From positions 1-64,000 of the forward strand of contig NZ_JMSQ01000015.1 in the NCBI RefSeq assembly GCF_000696575.1: a stretch of DNA of 64,000 nt. Reading direction: 5' to 3'. Below the pieces are notes generated by a model. That model saw only the letters and a list, made by a program, of their open reading frames with translations. It ran no database searches and was not told where the DNA came from. Source of the stretch: Siccibacter colletis (GTDB lineage Bacteria > Pseudomonadota > Gammaproteobacteria > Enterobacterales > Enterobacteriaceae). Position numbers and translations under genes: made by a program. Each line of letters starts with the position of its first letter. Within the stretch, counting starts at the first letter, position 1. Shown one piece after another: positions 44,028 through 53,326 of the stretch.

Positions 44028-46073
44028 ATGAACACCTTTTTTAAGCTCACTGCCGTTGCTGGCCTGCTTGCGTTTGCAGGCCATGCGCTCGCCGTAGAAG
44101 AGATCACAAAGGCATCTCAGATCCCGGTCCTGAGCGAAGAGCCGCAGCATGCAACAGTGAGCGAGCGCGTGACCTCGCGTTTTACCCGCTCGCACTATCG
44201 CCAGTTCGATCTGGACGCGGCGTTCTCGGCAAAGATTTTCGATCGCTATCTGAACCTGCTGGATTACAGCCATAACGTGCTGCTGGCGGGCGACGTGCAG
44301 AAGTTTGCCGCGAAGAAGGGCGAGCTGGGCGACGAACTGCGCACCGGAAAACTCACCGTTTTCTACGATCTCTATAACCTGGCGCAGCAGCGCCGCTTCG
44401 AGCGTTTCCAGTACGCATTAAACGTGCTGGCGCGCCCGATGGATTTCACCGGTAATGACACCTTCAACGCCGACCGCAGTAAAGCGCCCTGGCCGAAAGA
44501 CCAGGCCGAGCTGAATAAACTCTGGGACGAGAAGGTGAAGTTTGACCAGCTGAGCCTCAAACTCACCGGGAAAACCGATCAGGAAATTCGCGATACCCTC
44601 ACCCGTCGCTATAAGTTTGCGATTCGCCGCCTGGCGCAGAGCAACAGCGAAGACGTGTTCTCGCTGGCGATGACCGCGTTTGCCCATGAGATCGACCCGC
44701 ACACCAACTACCTTTCCCCGCGCAACACCGAGCAGTTCAATACCGAAATGAGCCTGTCGCTCGAAGGTATCGGCGCGGTGCTGCAGATGGACGACGACTA
44801 CACCGTGATTAATTCGATGGTGGCAGGCGGTCCGGCGGCGAAAAGCAAAGCCATTGCCGTAGGCGATCGCATCGTTGGCGTCGGCCAGACCGGGCAGCCG
44901 ACCGTGGACGTGATCGGCTGGCGTCTCGATGACGTCGTGGCGCTGATCAAAGGGCCGAAAGGCAGCAAGGTCAGGCTGGAAGTGTTACCGGCCGGTAAAG
45001 GCACCAAAACCCGCGTGGTCACCCTGACTCGCGAGCGCATCCGCCTTGAGGACCGCGCCGTGAAGATGTCGGTGAAAACCGTCGGCAAAGAGAAAGTCGG
45101 CGTGCTGGATATCCCTGGCTTCTACGTTGGCCTGACCGATGACGTGAAGGTGCAGCTGCAGAAGCTGGAAAAACAGAACGTCAGCAGCGTGATCATCGAC
45201 CTGCGCACCAACGGTGGCGGGGCGCTGACCGAAGCGGTTTCGCTCTCCGGCCTGTTTATTCCGGGCGGCCCGATTGTTCAGGTGCGTGATAATAATGGCA
45301 AAGTGCGCGAAGACAGCGACAACGATGGCATTGTTTATTATAAAGGCCCGCTGGTGGTGATGGTTGACCGCTTCAGCGCCTCGGCATCGGAAATTTTCGC
45401 CGCCGCGATGCAGGACTACGGCCGCGCGCTGATTGTCGGCGAACCGACCTTCGGGAAAGGCACCGTGCAGCAGTACCGCTCGCTCAACCGCATCTACGAT
45501 CAGATGCTGCGTCCTGAGTGGCCGGCGCTGGGTTCTGTACAGTACACCATCCAGAAGTTCTATCGCGTTAACGGCGGCAGTACCCAGCGTAAAGGCGTGA
45601 CGCCGGATATGCTGATGCCGACCGGCAACGAAGAGACGGAAACCGGTGAGAAGTTCGAAGACAATGCGCTCCCCTGGGACAGCATTAACGCCGCGACCTT
45701 TGTCAAAGCCGGCGATCTCAAGCCGTTCGGGCCTCAGCTGCTGAAGCAGCATGAAGAACGTATCGCGAAGGATGCCGAGTTCCAGTACATCATCAAGGAC
45801 ATCGCGCGTTTCAACGCCATGAAAGAGAAGCGCAATATCATCTCCCTCAATCTCGCTCAGCGTGAGAAAGAGAACAACGAAGATGATGCGATTCGTCTGG
45901 CGCGGATCAACGATCGCTTCAAGCGCGAAGGCAAACCGCTGCTGAAAAAACTCGACGATCTGCCGAAGGATTATCAGGAGCCGGACCCGTATCTTGACGA
46001 GACGGTACGCATTGCGCTCGATCTGGCGCACCTCGACAAGTCACAGCCCGCTGCGCAACCCGTCGCGAAGTAA
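44028..46073 (+). CDS. prc: Tail-specific protease Prc (Tsp)
   Basis: A 681-residue periplasmic protease. The ATG at 44028 gives a signal peptide ending at ALA-VEE. A PDZ domain lies at about 235-320 (VGDRIVGVGQTGQPTVDVIG). The catalytic Ser and Lys are in RFSASASEIFAAAMQDY and PTFGKGTVQQ. It removes proteins with non-polar C-termini and processes FtsI (PBP3); with NlpI it controls MepS. It follows proQ closely, as in E. coli. Confidence 0.97.
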   Translation: MNTFFKLTAVAGLLAFAGHALAVEEITKASQIPVLSEEPQHATVSERVTSRFTRSHYRQFDLDAAFSAKIFDRYLNLLDYSHNVLLAGDVQKFAAKKGELGDELRTGKLTVFYDLYNLAQQRRFERFQYALNVLARPMDFTGNDTFNADRSKAPWPKDQAELNKLWDEKVKFDQLSLKLTGKTDQEIRDTLTRRYKFAIRRLAQSNSEDVFSLAMTAFAHEIDPHTNYLSPRNTEQFNTEMSLSLEGIGAVLQMDDDYTVINSMVAGGPAAKSKAIAVGDRIVGVGQTGQPTVDVIGWRLDDVVALIKGPKGSKVRLEVLPAGKGTKTRVVTLTRERIRLEDRAVKMSVKTVGKEKVGVLDIPGFYVGLTDDVKVQLQKLEKQNVSSVIIDLRTNGGGALTEAVSLSGLFIPGGPIVQVRDNNGKVREDSDNDGIVYYKGPLVVMVDRFSASASEIFAAAMQDYGRALIVGEPTFGKGTVQQYRSLNRIYDQMLRPEWPALGSVQYTIQKFYRVNGGSTQRKGVTPDMLMPTGNEETETGEKFEDNALPWDSINAATFVKAGDLKPFGPQLLKQHEERIAKDAEFQYIIKDIARFNAMKEKRNIISLNLAQREKENNEDDAIRLARINDRFKREGKPLLKKLDDLPKDYQEPDPYLDETVRIALDLAHLDKSQPAAQPVAK

Positions 46074-46080
46074 CTCCCCA

Positions 46081-46110
46081 ACAGGCACAAGAAATTGTGC
46101 CTGTTTTTTT
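46081..46110 (+). terminator. Terminator after prc
   Basis: ACAGGCACAA-GAAA-TTGTGCCTGT is followed by a seven-T run right after the prc stop. Confidence 0.9.
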
Positions 46111-46263
46111 ACATCTCTTTTACCGCGTCAGTGAAAGCCCTCCAAGTGTAAAGTTCTGTCTTTCTGGTGACTTACCGCGTTCCGATACTTGAAAATAGCC
46201 GCCAGGCCCATACGATGTGGGTATCGCGTAATGCGTTTTGTTAAACCGAGGTAAAAGAATATT

Positions 46264-47145
46264 ATGATGCGAATCGGGCTTTTCCTGCTGACCAACATTG
46301 CGGTGATGGTCGTGTTCGGGCTGGTGCTCAGCCTGACAGGAATTCAATCGAGCAGTGTACCGGGTCTGTTGATCATGGCCGCGCTGTTTGGTTTTGGTGG
46401 CTCCTTCATTTCACTCTGGATGTCCAAATCCATGGCGCTGCGCTCCGTGGGCGGGGAAGTGATTGAGCAGCCGCGCAACGAAACCGAACGCTGGCTGATG
46501 GATACCGTCGCTCAGCAGTCGCGCCAGGCCGGGATCGCGATGCCGCAGGTGGCTATCTATCATGCGCCGGACATTAACGCCTTCGCGACCGGCGCCCGCC
46601 GCGACGCTTCGCTGGTGGCCGTCAGCACCGGGCTGCTACAGAACATGAGCCGTGACGAAGCGGAAGCGGTTATCGCCCACGAGATCAGCCACATCGCCAA
46701 CGGCGACATGGTGACCATGACCCTGATTCAGGGCGTGGTGAACACCTTCGTGATCTTCATCTCGCGTATCATCGCGCAGGTGGCGGCCGGGTTCCTCGGC
46801 GGCAACCGCGAAGAAGGCGAAGAGAGCAACGGTAACCCGTGGATCTACTTTGCTGTCGCCACGGTGCTGGAACTGGTGTTTGGTATTCTGGCGAGCATCA
46901 TCACCATGTGGTTCTCCCGTCACCGTGAGTTCCACGCTGATGCCGGTTCCGCGAAACTGGTCGGCCGCGAGAAGATGATTGCCGCGCTGCAGCGTCTGAA
47001 AACCAGCTACGAGCCGCAGGAAGCCAGCAGCATGATGGCGTTCTGCATCAACGGTAAGTCGAAGTCGCTGAGCGAAATGTTCATGACGCACCCACCGCTG
47101 GATAAGCGTATCGAAGCGCTGCGCAGCGGGGAGTATATCAAGTAA
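46264..47145 (+). CDS. htpX: Membrane zinc metalloprotease HtpX
   Basis: A 293-residue inner-membrane M48 protease. The zinc motif H139-E-I-S-H143 is visible. There are two N-terminal helices ([20 protein letters not shown] region and [20 protein letters not shown]) and two more after the active site. It degrades misfolded membrane proteins with FtsH; in E. coli it is under Cpx control. It is separated from prc by a terminator and has its own promoter region of about 150 bp. Confidence 0.97.
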   Translation: MMRIGLFLLTNIAVMVVFGLVLSLTGIQSSSVPGLLIMAALFGFGGSFISLWMSKSMALRSVGGEVIEQPRNETERWLMDTVAQQSRQAGIAMPQVAIYHAPDINAFATGARRDASLVAVSTGLLQNMSRDEAEAVIAHEISHIANGDMVTMTLIQGVVNTFVIFISRIIAQVAAGFLGGNREEGEESNGNPWIYFAVATVLELVFGILASIITMWFSRHREFHADAGSAKLVGREKMIAALQRLKTSYEPQEASSMMAFCINGKSKSLSEMFMTHPPLDKRIEALRSGEYIK

Positions 47146-47161
47146 CCGCCAGCCAGAAGTG

Positions 47162-47189
47162 AAAAAGCGCGCCGCAGGGCGCGCTTTTT
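47162..47189. terminator. Bidirectional terminator htpX / yebQ
   Basis: AAAAAGCGCGCC-GCAG-GGCGCGCTTTTT lies between convergent htpX and yebQ, with A- and T-runs on both sides. Confidence 0.9.
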
Positions 47190-48566
47190 TTATGCCTGCG
47201 AAACCGGCTTGCTCTGCACCCGCAAGCCACTCACCAGCGCGGCGAGAACGGCGAGAGTGCCGGCGCAGATCAGCGAGGCGTGGGTACCGCCGTCGCCGAA
47301 GCGGGTGAACATCAGGGCCACCAGCGCCGCACCGCTACTCTGGCCCAGCAGACGGGCGGTGCCGAGCATCCCGCTGGCCCCACCGCTGCGCTGCGGCGGG
47401 GCGGAGGCAATCATGGTGTGATTATTTGGCGACTGGAACAGGCCGAAGCCAGCTCCGCACAGCGCCATGCGCCAGATGATGTCGATGTCCGATGGCTGAG
47501 CCGGGAGCATCGCGAGGGCGAACAGCCCAGCCGCCATCAGGATCATCCCGGCAGAACCAAGCAGCCCGGCGTGGACGCGGCCGATCAGCGCACCGGCGAG
47601 CGGCGACAGCGCCATGGTAGCGAGCGGCCAGGGCGTCAACAGCAGCCCGGTCTCCACTTCGCTACGCCCAAGCACGCTCTGCAGGAAAAACGGCAGCGAC
47701 ACCAGCGCCAGCATCTGCGCGCAAAACGAGCAAACAGAGGTGCCGACCGACAGGGAAAACAGCGGGATGCGCAGCAGATCTAACGGCAGCATCGGCACCG
47801 GCAGCTCCAGCTGGCGACGCACAAAGAAGAAGCCGATCATCAGCACGCCGAGCAGTTCGGCACCCACCAGCAGCAGCGAGTCACCCTGCGAGAAGCTGCT
47901 CAGCGCCGTGATCAGCAGGCCGAAGGTGAGGGCGTTCATCACCGCGCTGCGCACATCGAAACGCCGGGCCTGGGAGGTATGCTGATTGGCGGGCAGGAAG
48001 CGCAGCGCCAGCAGCAGGGCCACAATCCCCATCGGAATATTAATCAGAAACAGCCACTGCCAGGAGGCCACGGCAAGGATCGCTGCCGCGAGGGTCGGCC
48101 CGGCGGCAGAGGAGACGGCGACGATAAAGGAGTTGATCGCCATGCCACGCCCGAGCTGGCGCTGGGGGTAGATAAGCCGGATTAGCGCGACGTTCACACT
48201 CATCAGCGCCGCGCCGCCAAATCCCTGCGCCACGCGGGCAAACGTCAGCACTTCCAGCGAAGGAGAGACGGCGCACAGCAGCGAGGTGAGGCTAAAAATT
48301 CCCAGCCCCCATTTGTAGACCCGGCGATAGCCCACCATCTCACCCAAAAAGGAGAGCGGCAGCAGCGAAATCACGATAGCAATCTGGTAGGCGTTGACAA
48401 TCCAGATGGAGCGCGCCGGCGTTGCATTGAGATCGCTGGCAATGGTCGGCAGCGCCACGTTAGCGATCGAGCCATCAATCACGGCCATCATCAGGCCAAT
48501 AATAATCGTCAGGATCGCGCCATAGCGCTGCGGGACGGGCAGGCCGTCAACAACTTTTGTCGTCAT
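47190..48566 (-). CDS. yebQ: YebQ, DHA2-type MFS transporter
   Basis: A 458-residue, 14-span transporter of the DHA2 drug:H+ antiporter family. Motifs include MMAVIDGSIANVALPTIASD in helix 1 and GFGGAALMSVNVALIRLIYP in helix 4-5. The substrate is unknown. It diverges from kdgR across 174 bp that contain a 24-bp palindrome, so KdgR control is plausible. Confidence 0.93.
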   Translation of the reverse strand: MTTKVVDGLPVPQRYGAILTIIIGLMMAVIDGSIANVALPTIASDLNATPARSIWIVNAYQIAIVISLLPLSFLGEMVGYRRVYKWGLGIFSLTSLLCAVSPSLEVLTFARVAQGFGGAALMSVNVALIRLIYPQRQLGRGMAINSFIVAVSSAAGPTLAAAILAVASWQWLFLINIPMGIVALLLALRFLPANQHTSQARRFDVRSAVMNALTFGLLITALSSFSQGDSLLLVGAELLGVLMIGFFFVRRQLELPVPMLPLDLLRIPLFSLSVGTSVCSFCAQMLALVSLPFFLQSVLGRSEVETGLLLTPWPLATMALSPLAGALIGRVHAGLLGSAGMILMAAGLFALAMLPAQPSDIDIIWRMALCGAGFGLFQSPNNHTMIASAPPQRSGGASGMLGTARLLGQSSGAALVALMFTRFGDGGTHASLICAGTLAVLAALVSGLRVQSKPVSQA

Positions 48567-48691
48567 ACAGGGAAACGCCGGAAAGGTGATTCAGGGTGAA
48601 ACTATATTAGCATCAATAATTCAGGGATATGTCGCAGATTCGTAACGATTAAGGAGAGATTCATTGCGGCACGGGTCATTGTGAATTTATA

Positions 48692-48715
48692 ATAAAAACC
48701 AGTTCTGATTTTTAT
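48692..48715. promoter_or_regulatory. Palindromic operator between yebQ and kdgR
   Basis: ATAAAAACCAG and CTGATTTTTAT form 11-bp arms (one mismatched pair) around a TT centre. It lies 25 bp before the kdgR start. Symmetry, A/T-rich ends and position fit an IclR-type (KdgR) site controlling kdgR and perhaps yebQ. Confidence 0.6.
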
Positions 48716-48740
48716 AAAACAAATGCGATCGAGGTGATCA

Positions 48741-49532
48741 ATGGCAATCGCAGATCTGGATAAACAGCCTGATTCTGTCTCTTCGGTGCTGAAAGTTTTC
48801 GGCATTTTGCAGGCGCTCGGGGAAGAGCGTGAAATTGGCATCACCGAGCTTTCGCAGCGTGTCATGATGTCAAAAAGCACGGTATACCGCTTTTTGCAGA
48901 CCATGAAATCCCTGGGCTATGTAGCGCAGGAAGGTGAATCTGAAAAGTATTCGCTGACCCTTAAACTGTTCGAGCTGGGCGCCCGCGCACTGCAGAACGT
49001 CGATCTGATCCGCAGCGCTGACATCCAGATGCGTGAGCTTTCTCGTCTGACGAAAGAGACTATCCATCTGGGTGCGCTGGATGAAGACAGCATCGTCTAC
49101 ATCCATAAAATCGATTCCATGTACAACCTGCGCATGTATTCGCGCATCGGTCGCCGCAACCCGCTCTACAGCACCGCCATCGGTAAAGTGCTGCTGGCGT
49201 GGCGCGACCCGGAAGAGGTGAAAGAAATCCTCACCAGCATCGAGTACAAGCGCAGCACCCCGCGCACCCTGGCCAGTATGGAAGAGCTGCTGCCGGTGCT
49301 GGGCGACGTGCGTAAGCAGGGTTATGGGGAAGATAACGAAGAGCAGGAAGAGGGGCTGCGCTGTATCGGCGTACCGGTGTTTGACCGTTTCGGCGTGGTG
49401 ATTGCCGGGCTGAGCATCTCCTTCCCGACGCTGCGTTTCTCTGAAGAACGTCTGCACGAATATGTAGAGATGCTGCACCAGGCAGCGCGTAAAATCTCTG
49501 AGCAGATGGGCTACAACGAGTACCCGTTCTGA
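48741..49532 (+). CDS. kdgR: KdgR, IclR-family pectin/KDG catabolism repressor
   Basis: A 263-residue protein, nearly identical to E. coli KdgR. The N-terminal winged helix (REIGITELSQRVMMSKSTVY) is followed by the IclR effector domain (LGALDEDSIVYIHKIDSM, STAIGKVLLAWRD). It represses genes for 2-keto-3-deoxygluconate uptake and breakdown, and is released by KDG. The start follows GAGGTGATCA. A terminator follows before the convergent yobH. Confidence 0.96.
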   Translation: MAIADLDKQPDSVSSVLKVFGILQALGEEREIGITELSQRVMMSKSTVYRFLQTMKSLGYVAQEGESEKYSLTLKLFELGARALQNVDLIRSADIQMRELSRLTKETIHLGALDEDSIVYIHKIDSMYNLRMYSRIGRRNPLYSTAIGKVLLAWRDPEEVKEILTSIEYKRSTPRTLASMEELLPVLGDVRKQGYGEDNEEQEEGLRCIGVPVFDRFGVVIAGLSISFPTLRFSEERLHEYVEMLHQAARKISEQMGYNEYPF

Positions 49533-49539
49533 TAATCAT

Positions 49540-49566
49540 ACCGCAGCGCTCAGGCTGCGGTTTTTT
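49540..49566 (+). terminator. Terminator after kdgR
   Basis: ACCGCAG-CGCT-CAGGCTGCGGT is followed by six T residues, between convergent kdgR and yobH. Confidence 0.88.
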
Positions 49567-49567
49567 A

Positions 49568-49807
49568 CTATCCGCGATCGATCGCTTTTCCACTCTGACG
49601 CAGCACCGGGCAATCACTCAGACCAATCACGCCGCTGTCGCTGTGAATGTATTGCGCTGTCACCACCTGCCGCGCGGTGAGATATTTACACTGTAAGCCC
49701 AGCCCGGCAACGTTCTCCTGGCTGCCGATCAGCACGCCGTAACCGCTGAACAGCATCGCCAGCCAGATCAGCGCCAGCAGTATCCCGGTTCGAATTATCA
49801 ATCGCAT
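49568..49807 (-). CDS. yobH: YobH, small exported/membrane protein
   Basis: A 79-residue protein. The ATG at 49807 aligns with E. coli YobH. An N-terminal hydrophobic helix (TGILLALIWLAMLFSGYGVL) is followed by a short periplasmic part with two Cys residues (LGLQCKYLT and GLSDCPVLR). Function is unknown. It is divergent from mgrB, as in E. coli. Confidence 0.92.
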   Translation of the reverse strand: MRLIIRTGILLALIWLAMLFSGYGVLIGSQENVAGLGLQCKYLTARQVVTAQYIHSDSGVIGLSDCPVLRQSGKAIDRG

Positions 49808-49908
49808 AAATGCCTCTTTTAAAATCATTTTTGGCCTTTATACTCATCTTCTCCGGCATGATGCCACGTGATTAGTCTTAATTGCGGACATAAGGTTATA
49901 GTGACCTT

Positions 49909-49922
49909 TGGTTTAAGGTTAG
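49909..49922 (+). promoter_or_regulatory. Possible PhoP site upstream of mgrB
   Basis: TGGTTTAAGGTTAG resembles PhoP half-sites (GGTTTA), and mgrB is a known PhoP target. The half-site spacing is not the usual 11 bp, so the exact box is uncertain. Confidence 0.35.
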
Positions 49923-49963
49923 TATGCCAGGATGCACGATATGGTTCCCGGACGGAGTAGGTA

Positions 49964-50107
49964 GTGAAAAAGATCAGATGGATTGTTCTCCTGGCCATCG
50001 TGGTGGTAGCGCTGCTGTTATGGACGCAGATGCTCAACGTGATATGCGATCAGGATGTACAATTTTTCACGGGTATTTGTGCGATCAACAAATTTATTCC
50101 CTGGTAA
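49964..50107 (+). CDS. mgrB: MgrB, feedback inhibitor of PhoQ
   Basis: A 47-residue inner-membrane protein starting at GTG 49964. Its single helix ([15 protein letters not shown]) is followed by the conserved periplasmic part [11 protein letters not shown] and [12 protein letters not shown]. The two Cys residues needed for PhoQ inhibition are both present, as is the invariant C-terminal W. Loss of this gene causes colistin resistance in related species; here it is intact. It is divergent from yobH and 59 bases before yebO. Confidence 0.95.
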   Translation: MKKIRWIVLLAIVVVALLLWTQMLNVICDQDVQFFTGICAINKFIPW

Positions 50108-50166
50108 CACGTTGCTCCCTTGCCGGCCGCAAGTGGTAAGATAGCGCGCTTTAGTGAGGTGGTAAG

Positions 50167-50454
50167 ATGAATGAGATGATCAATTCCGGGATGCTGAGCT
50201 TATCCTCGCTTCTCGTTTCCCTGGTAGTGCTGCTGACAGGTCTGGTGGTGTGGTTCTTCGTTAATCGCGCCAGCTCCCGAACCAACGAACAAATTGAATT
50301 GCTGGAAGCGTTGCTCGAACAGCAAAAACGGCAGAATGCGCTGTTGCGCCGTCTGTGCGAAGCTAACGAGCCTGACGTTGAACCCGTTGCAGCGCCCGCG
50401 CCTGCCGTCGTGCAGGACGACGACGATTTTATCCGCCTGGTCGCCGAACGTTAA
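50167..50454 (+). CDS. yebO: YebO, small membrane protein
   Basis: A 95-residue protein. One membrane helix (LVSLVVLLTGLVVWFFVNR) precedes a conserved helical stretch (TNEQIELLEALLEQQKRQNA) and an acidic end (DDFIRLVAER). It is the E. coli YebO orthologue, function unknown. It is probably read together with mgrB and with the hydrolase gene that follows after 23 bases. Confidence 0.94.
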   Translation: MNEMINSGMLSLSSLLVSLVVLLTGLVVWFFVNRASSRTNEQIELLEALLEQQKRQNALLRRLCEANEPDVEPVAAPAPAVVQDDDDFIRLVAER

Positions 50455-50477
50455 TTCTCTCTGGTCACGAGTCCTAT

Positions 50478-51464
50478 ATGGTCTGGAAAAACCCCTGGTA
50501 CGACGCCTCCCTCCCGCATCACGCTCCAGAAGGATTTCGCAATACCAGTGGGTCTGAACACCAGCCGGGCGATCTGAAGCGCTGGCAGAACGAGCGCAAA
50601 GCTAAAGGCCTGCCGCTGGCACCTGCGGCGGGCTATGCGGCGTTCATCCGGCGCTGGTGGCAGCCGGTCGATCTGCAGCAGGAGGGGGACGGCCTGTGGT
50701 GGCTGGGTCACGCTTCGTTGCTGTTGCGTCTGGCCGGGCGCTATCTGCTTATCGACCCGGTGTTTTCGAAGCGCGCCTCGCCGGTTTCCTTTGCCGGGCC
50801 GCAGCGCAAAACGCCGGTCCCGCTAAATCTCGCTGATCTTCCCCGCCTCGATGCTATCCTGATTTCCCATAACCACTACGATCACCTCGACAGCCGCACC
50901 CTGCGTCAGCTGCGCCGTCGCTTTCCGGAGGTAGAGGTGCTGGTGCCGCTTGGGCTTAAGGCCTGGTTCAGCCGCCGTGGTTTTCGTCACGTTACCGAGC
51001 TTGACTGGTGGCAGCAGGGGGCGCTCGGCGATATCCGGCTGCACGCTGTACCGGCGCAGCACTGGAGCATGCGCACGCTGTGGGATCGCAACCGCTCGCT
51101 GTGGTGCGGCTGGGTGATTGAGCATGGCGACGTGCGCTTCTGGTTCAGCGGCGACACCGGCTATACCGAGACGCTGCTGGAGATCCCGGCGCGGCTGGGT
51201 GCTATCAACGTGGCGGCGCTGCCCGCCGGTGCCTATGCGCCTCGCTGGTTTATGAGCAATCACCATATGGACCCCCAGCAGGCAGTGCAGCTCTGGCAGC
51301 AGTTAGGACGTCCGAAGGCGGTGCCCATTCACTGGGGCGTATTCGAGCTGGCTGACGAGTCGCTTGATATGCCGCCGCAGGAGTTGCTGGATGAGTTACA
51401 GGCCAGAGGGGAAAAGATCAGCAATTTTATTCCGCTGCGTATTGGCGAGTTTTTAGCCTTTTAA
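50478..51464 (+). CDS. MBL-fold metallohydrolase (NAPE-PLD/UlaG-like)
   Basis: A 328-residue protein with the full metallo-beta-lactamase metal motif: ISHNHYDHLD, then VPAQHWSMR, FSGDTGYTE and PIHWGVFEL. The N-terminal segment (WWLGHASLLLRLAGRYLLID) is typical of the NAPE-PLD-like branch, which includes the Enterobacter RomA-type proteins. The substrate is not known; phospholipid or lactone hydrolysis are family precedents. This gene is not between yebO and yobF in E. coli K-12, so it is a lineage-specific insertion or an E. coli loss. Confidence 0.87.
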   Translation: MVWKNPWYDASLPHHAPEGFRNTSGSEHQPGDLKRWQNERKAKGLPLAPAAGYAAFIRRWWQPVDLQQEGDGLWWLGHASLLLRLAGRYLLIDPVFSKRASPVSFAGPQRKTPVPLNLADLPRLDAILISHNHYDHLDSRTLRQLRRRFPEVEVLVPLGLKAWFSRRGFRHVTELDWWQQGALGDIRLHAVPAQHWSMRTLWDRNRSLWCGWVIEHGDVRFWFSGDTGYTETLLEIPARLGAINVAALPAGAYAPRWFMSNHHMDPQQAVQLWQQLGRPKAVPIHWGVFELADESLDMPPQELLDELQARGEKISNFIPLRIGEFLAF

Positions 51465-51998
51465 AAATAGTTTTTAATTATGACTGTTTCATTCGAAGAT
51501 TAAAAAAACGTCTTATTATTTCATTCGTATTCGGCACGCAAAAAGAAAATTGCCTCGTTATGATGCAGTGTCATTTTCTCGTCATTATTATGGTGCAGCC
51601 GAACGTTAATTTGTACAGCTTCTATTCACTTGTACATTTAATTTAAATACCACTTAACAAAGATAACTCTGCTGAATGCCACGCCCGGCGCGTTTGCGCA
51701 TAACTATGCTCAAAAAATGCTAACTTTAGATAAGATACGTCTGACAAATTGCACTTGTGCCTGGACGAAGTGAAGTCTTTGAGCTATGGTAAAAAAGTAC
51801 CCGAAAATGCGACGCATCAAGCGAAGCGTAATGCTCGTTTTGTCCAGTTCATGCTTAGGATTAATCGCATAAAATTTCATGCATTAACTCCCCGGTTATG
51901 AATCTGTGCGGCAGATCGATACGCGCTTAAAAATGGCTTGCCATTATTTAAGATGTATGTGATAACGTTTTTGGGTCAAACGAGGTACAGTTCTGTTT
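51465..51998. other. Leader and promoter region of yobF-cspC
   Basis: 534 bp, AT-rich, mostly without genes. It should hold the yobF-cspC promoter and a long 5' UTR, as is common for cold-shock-family genes. A 28-codon ORF (51786-51872) with a basic-then-hydrophobic product lies inside. No clear -35/-10 pair stands out. Confidence 0.5.
51786..51872 (+). CDS. Possible 28-residue small protein upstream of yobF
   Basis: An ATG at 51786 opens a 28-codon frame. The product has a strongly basic start (MVKKYPKMRRIKRS), then a hydrophobic end (VMLVLSSSCLGLIA). The shape resembles a signal or small membrane peptide. The ribosome-binding site is weak (GAAG about 10 bases upstream), and I know no homologue. 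It may be a regulatory leader peptide or chance. Confidence 0.25.
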   Translation: MVKKYPKMRRIKRSVMLVLSSSCLGLIA

Positions 51999-52139
51999 AT
52001 GTGTGGCATTTTCAGTAAAGAAGTCCTGAGTAAACACGTCGTTGAATACCGCTTCTCTGCCGAACCTTATATTAGTGCCTCAAGCAGTAATGTCTCTGTT
52101 TCATCTCAGTTATGCCTGCGGGCAAAGAAAACAATCTAA
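51999..52139 (+). CDS. yobF: YobF, small stress-induced protein
   Basis: A 46-residue protein (DUF2627), close to E. coli Yob[21 protein letters not shown], then [13 protein letters not shown] and LCLRAKKTI. It is one residue shorter than in E. coli. It lies 12 bases before cspC and is co-transcribed with it in E. coli. Function is unknown; it accumulates under heat and other stress there. Confidence 0.94.
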   Translation: MCGIFSKEVLSKHVVEYRFSAEPYISASSSNVSVSSQLCLRAKKTI

Positions 52140-52151
52140 GGAAATTGCAAA

Positions 52152-52361
52152 ATGGCAAAGATTAAAGGTCAAGTTAAGTGGTTCAACGAATCCAAAGGTT
52201 TTGGCTTCATCACTCCGGCTGATGGCAGCAAAGACGTATTCGTACACTTCTCTGCAATCCAGGGTAACGGCTTCAAAACCCTGGCTGAAGGCCAGAACGT
52301 AGAGTTCGAAATTCAGGACGGCCAGAAAGGCCCGGCGGCTGTTAACGTTACCGCTATCTGA
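52152..52361 (+). CDS. cspC: Cold-shock-family RNA chaperone CspC
   Basis: A 69-residue single cold-shock domain with RNP1 (SKGFGFITP) and RNP2 (VFVHFSAIQ). It is essentially identical to E. coli CspC, which is constitutive at 37 C, melts RNA structure and stabilises stress transcripts such as rpoS. The AAGGAAATTGCAA site precedes the ATG. A terminator follows. Confidence 0.98.
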
Positions 52362-52404
52362 TTTCACTGACGCAGCGTAACGCTTCGGCGTTCGCTGTTC
52401 AGGT

Positions 52405-52432
52405 AAAGCCCTGCCATCGCGCGGGGCTTTTT
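52405..52432 (+). terminator. Terminator after cspC
   Basis: AAAGCCC-TGCCATCGCGC-GGGGCTTTTT, a GC stem with a T-run 43 bases after the cspC stop. Confidence 0.75.
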
Positions 52433-52513
52433 CATTTCTGACCGCCGCGCCAGGCTTTCCCTCCGCGCCGTATTAACGGTACACTTCCGGCTTTTGCACC
52501 CACCGGAGCTTCT

Positions 52514-53326
52514 ATGTCTTTCCTCTGTCCACTCTGCCATGCCCCCTTACAGGCGCAGGATAAACACTATCGCTGTCCGCAGGGGCATCAGTTTGACCAG
52601 GCGAAAGAGGGCTACGTGAATTTGCTGCCCGTTCAGCATAAACGCTCCCGCGATCCGGGGGACAGCAGCGAAATGATGCAGGCGCGTCGCGCGTTTCTGG
52701 ATGCCGGTCATTATCAGCCGCTGCGCGATCGGATTACCGCTCTGCTGGAAGCGCATTTGCCGCAGCCAGCGCAGGCACTGCTGGATATTGGCTGTGGGGA
52801 AGGGTACTACACCCACGCTTTTGCAGAGGTTATCCGCAGCCGGGGCGGCGAAGCATTTGGCCTTGATGTCGCAAAAGTTGCCATTCGCTATGCCGCGAAA
52901 CGCTATCGCAATGCCACGTTTTGTGTCGCGTCCAGCCATCGTCTGCCGTTTGCCGATGCCCTGTTTGATGCGGTGGTGCGTATCTATGCGCCCTGTAAAG
53001 CGCAGGAGCTGGCGCGGGTGGTGAAATCCGGCGGCTGGACGATCACCGCCACGCCTGGCCCACGCCATCTGGTCCAGCTCAAGGGATTGATCTACGACGA
53101 GGTAAAACTTCACGAGCCAGGCAAGGAGCAGCTGGACGGCTTCACGCTGGTGGAGCCGATATCGCTGGGGTATGAGATGCAGCTTGCGGGGAGTGAGGCG
53201 GTGGCGCTGTTACAGATGACGCCTTTCGCCTGGCGAGCGCGTCCGGAAGTGTGGGAGCAGCTGGCGGCCGCGGAGGCTTTCAGCTGTGAAACCGATTTTT
53301 GCATCAGCCTCTGGCGACGCGACTAG
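52514..53326 (+). CDS. rlmA: 23S rRNA m1G745 methyltransferase RlmA
   Basis: A 270-residue protein. An N-terminal zinc finger (C5-P-L-C8, C21, H25) recognises the rRNA hairpin. The SAM motif is [15 protein letters not shown], and later [19 protein letters not shown] matches the family. It methylates G745 of 23S rRNA. It is convergent with mntP, overlapping its end by 4 bases. Confidence 0.96.
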   Translation: MSFLCPLCHAPLQAQDKHYRCPQGHQFDQAKEGYVNLLPVQHKRSRDPGDSSEMMQARRAFLDAGHYQPLRDRITALLEAHLPQPAQALLDIGCGEGYYTHAFAEVIRSRGGEAFGLDVAKVAIRYAAKRYRNATFCVASSHRLPFADALFDAVVRIYAPCKAQELARVVKSGGWTITATPGPRHLVQLKGLIYDEVKLHEPGKEQLDGFTLVEPISLGYEMQLAGSEAVALLQMTPFAWRARPEVWEQLAAAEAFSCETDFCISLWRRD

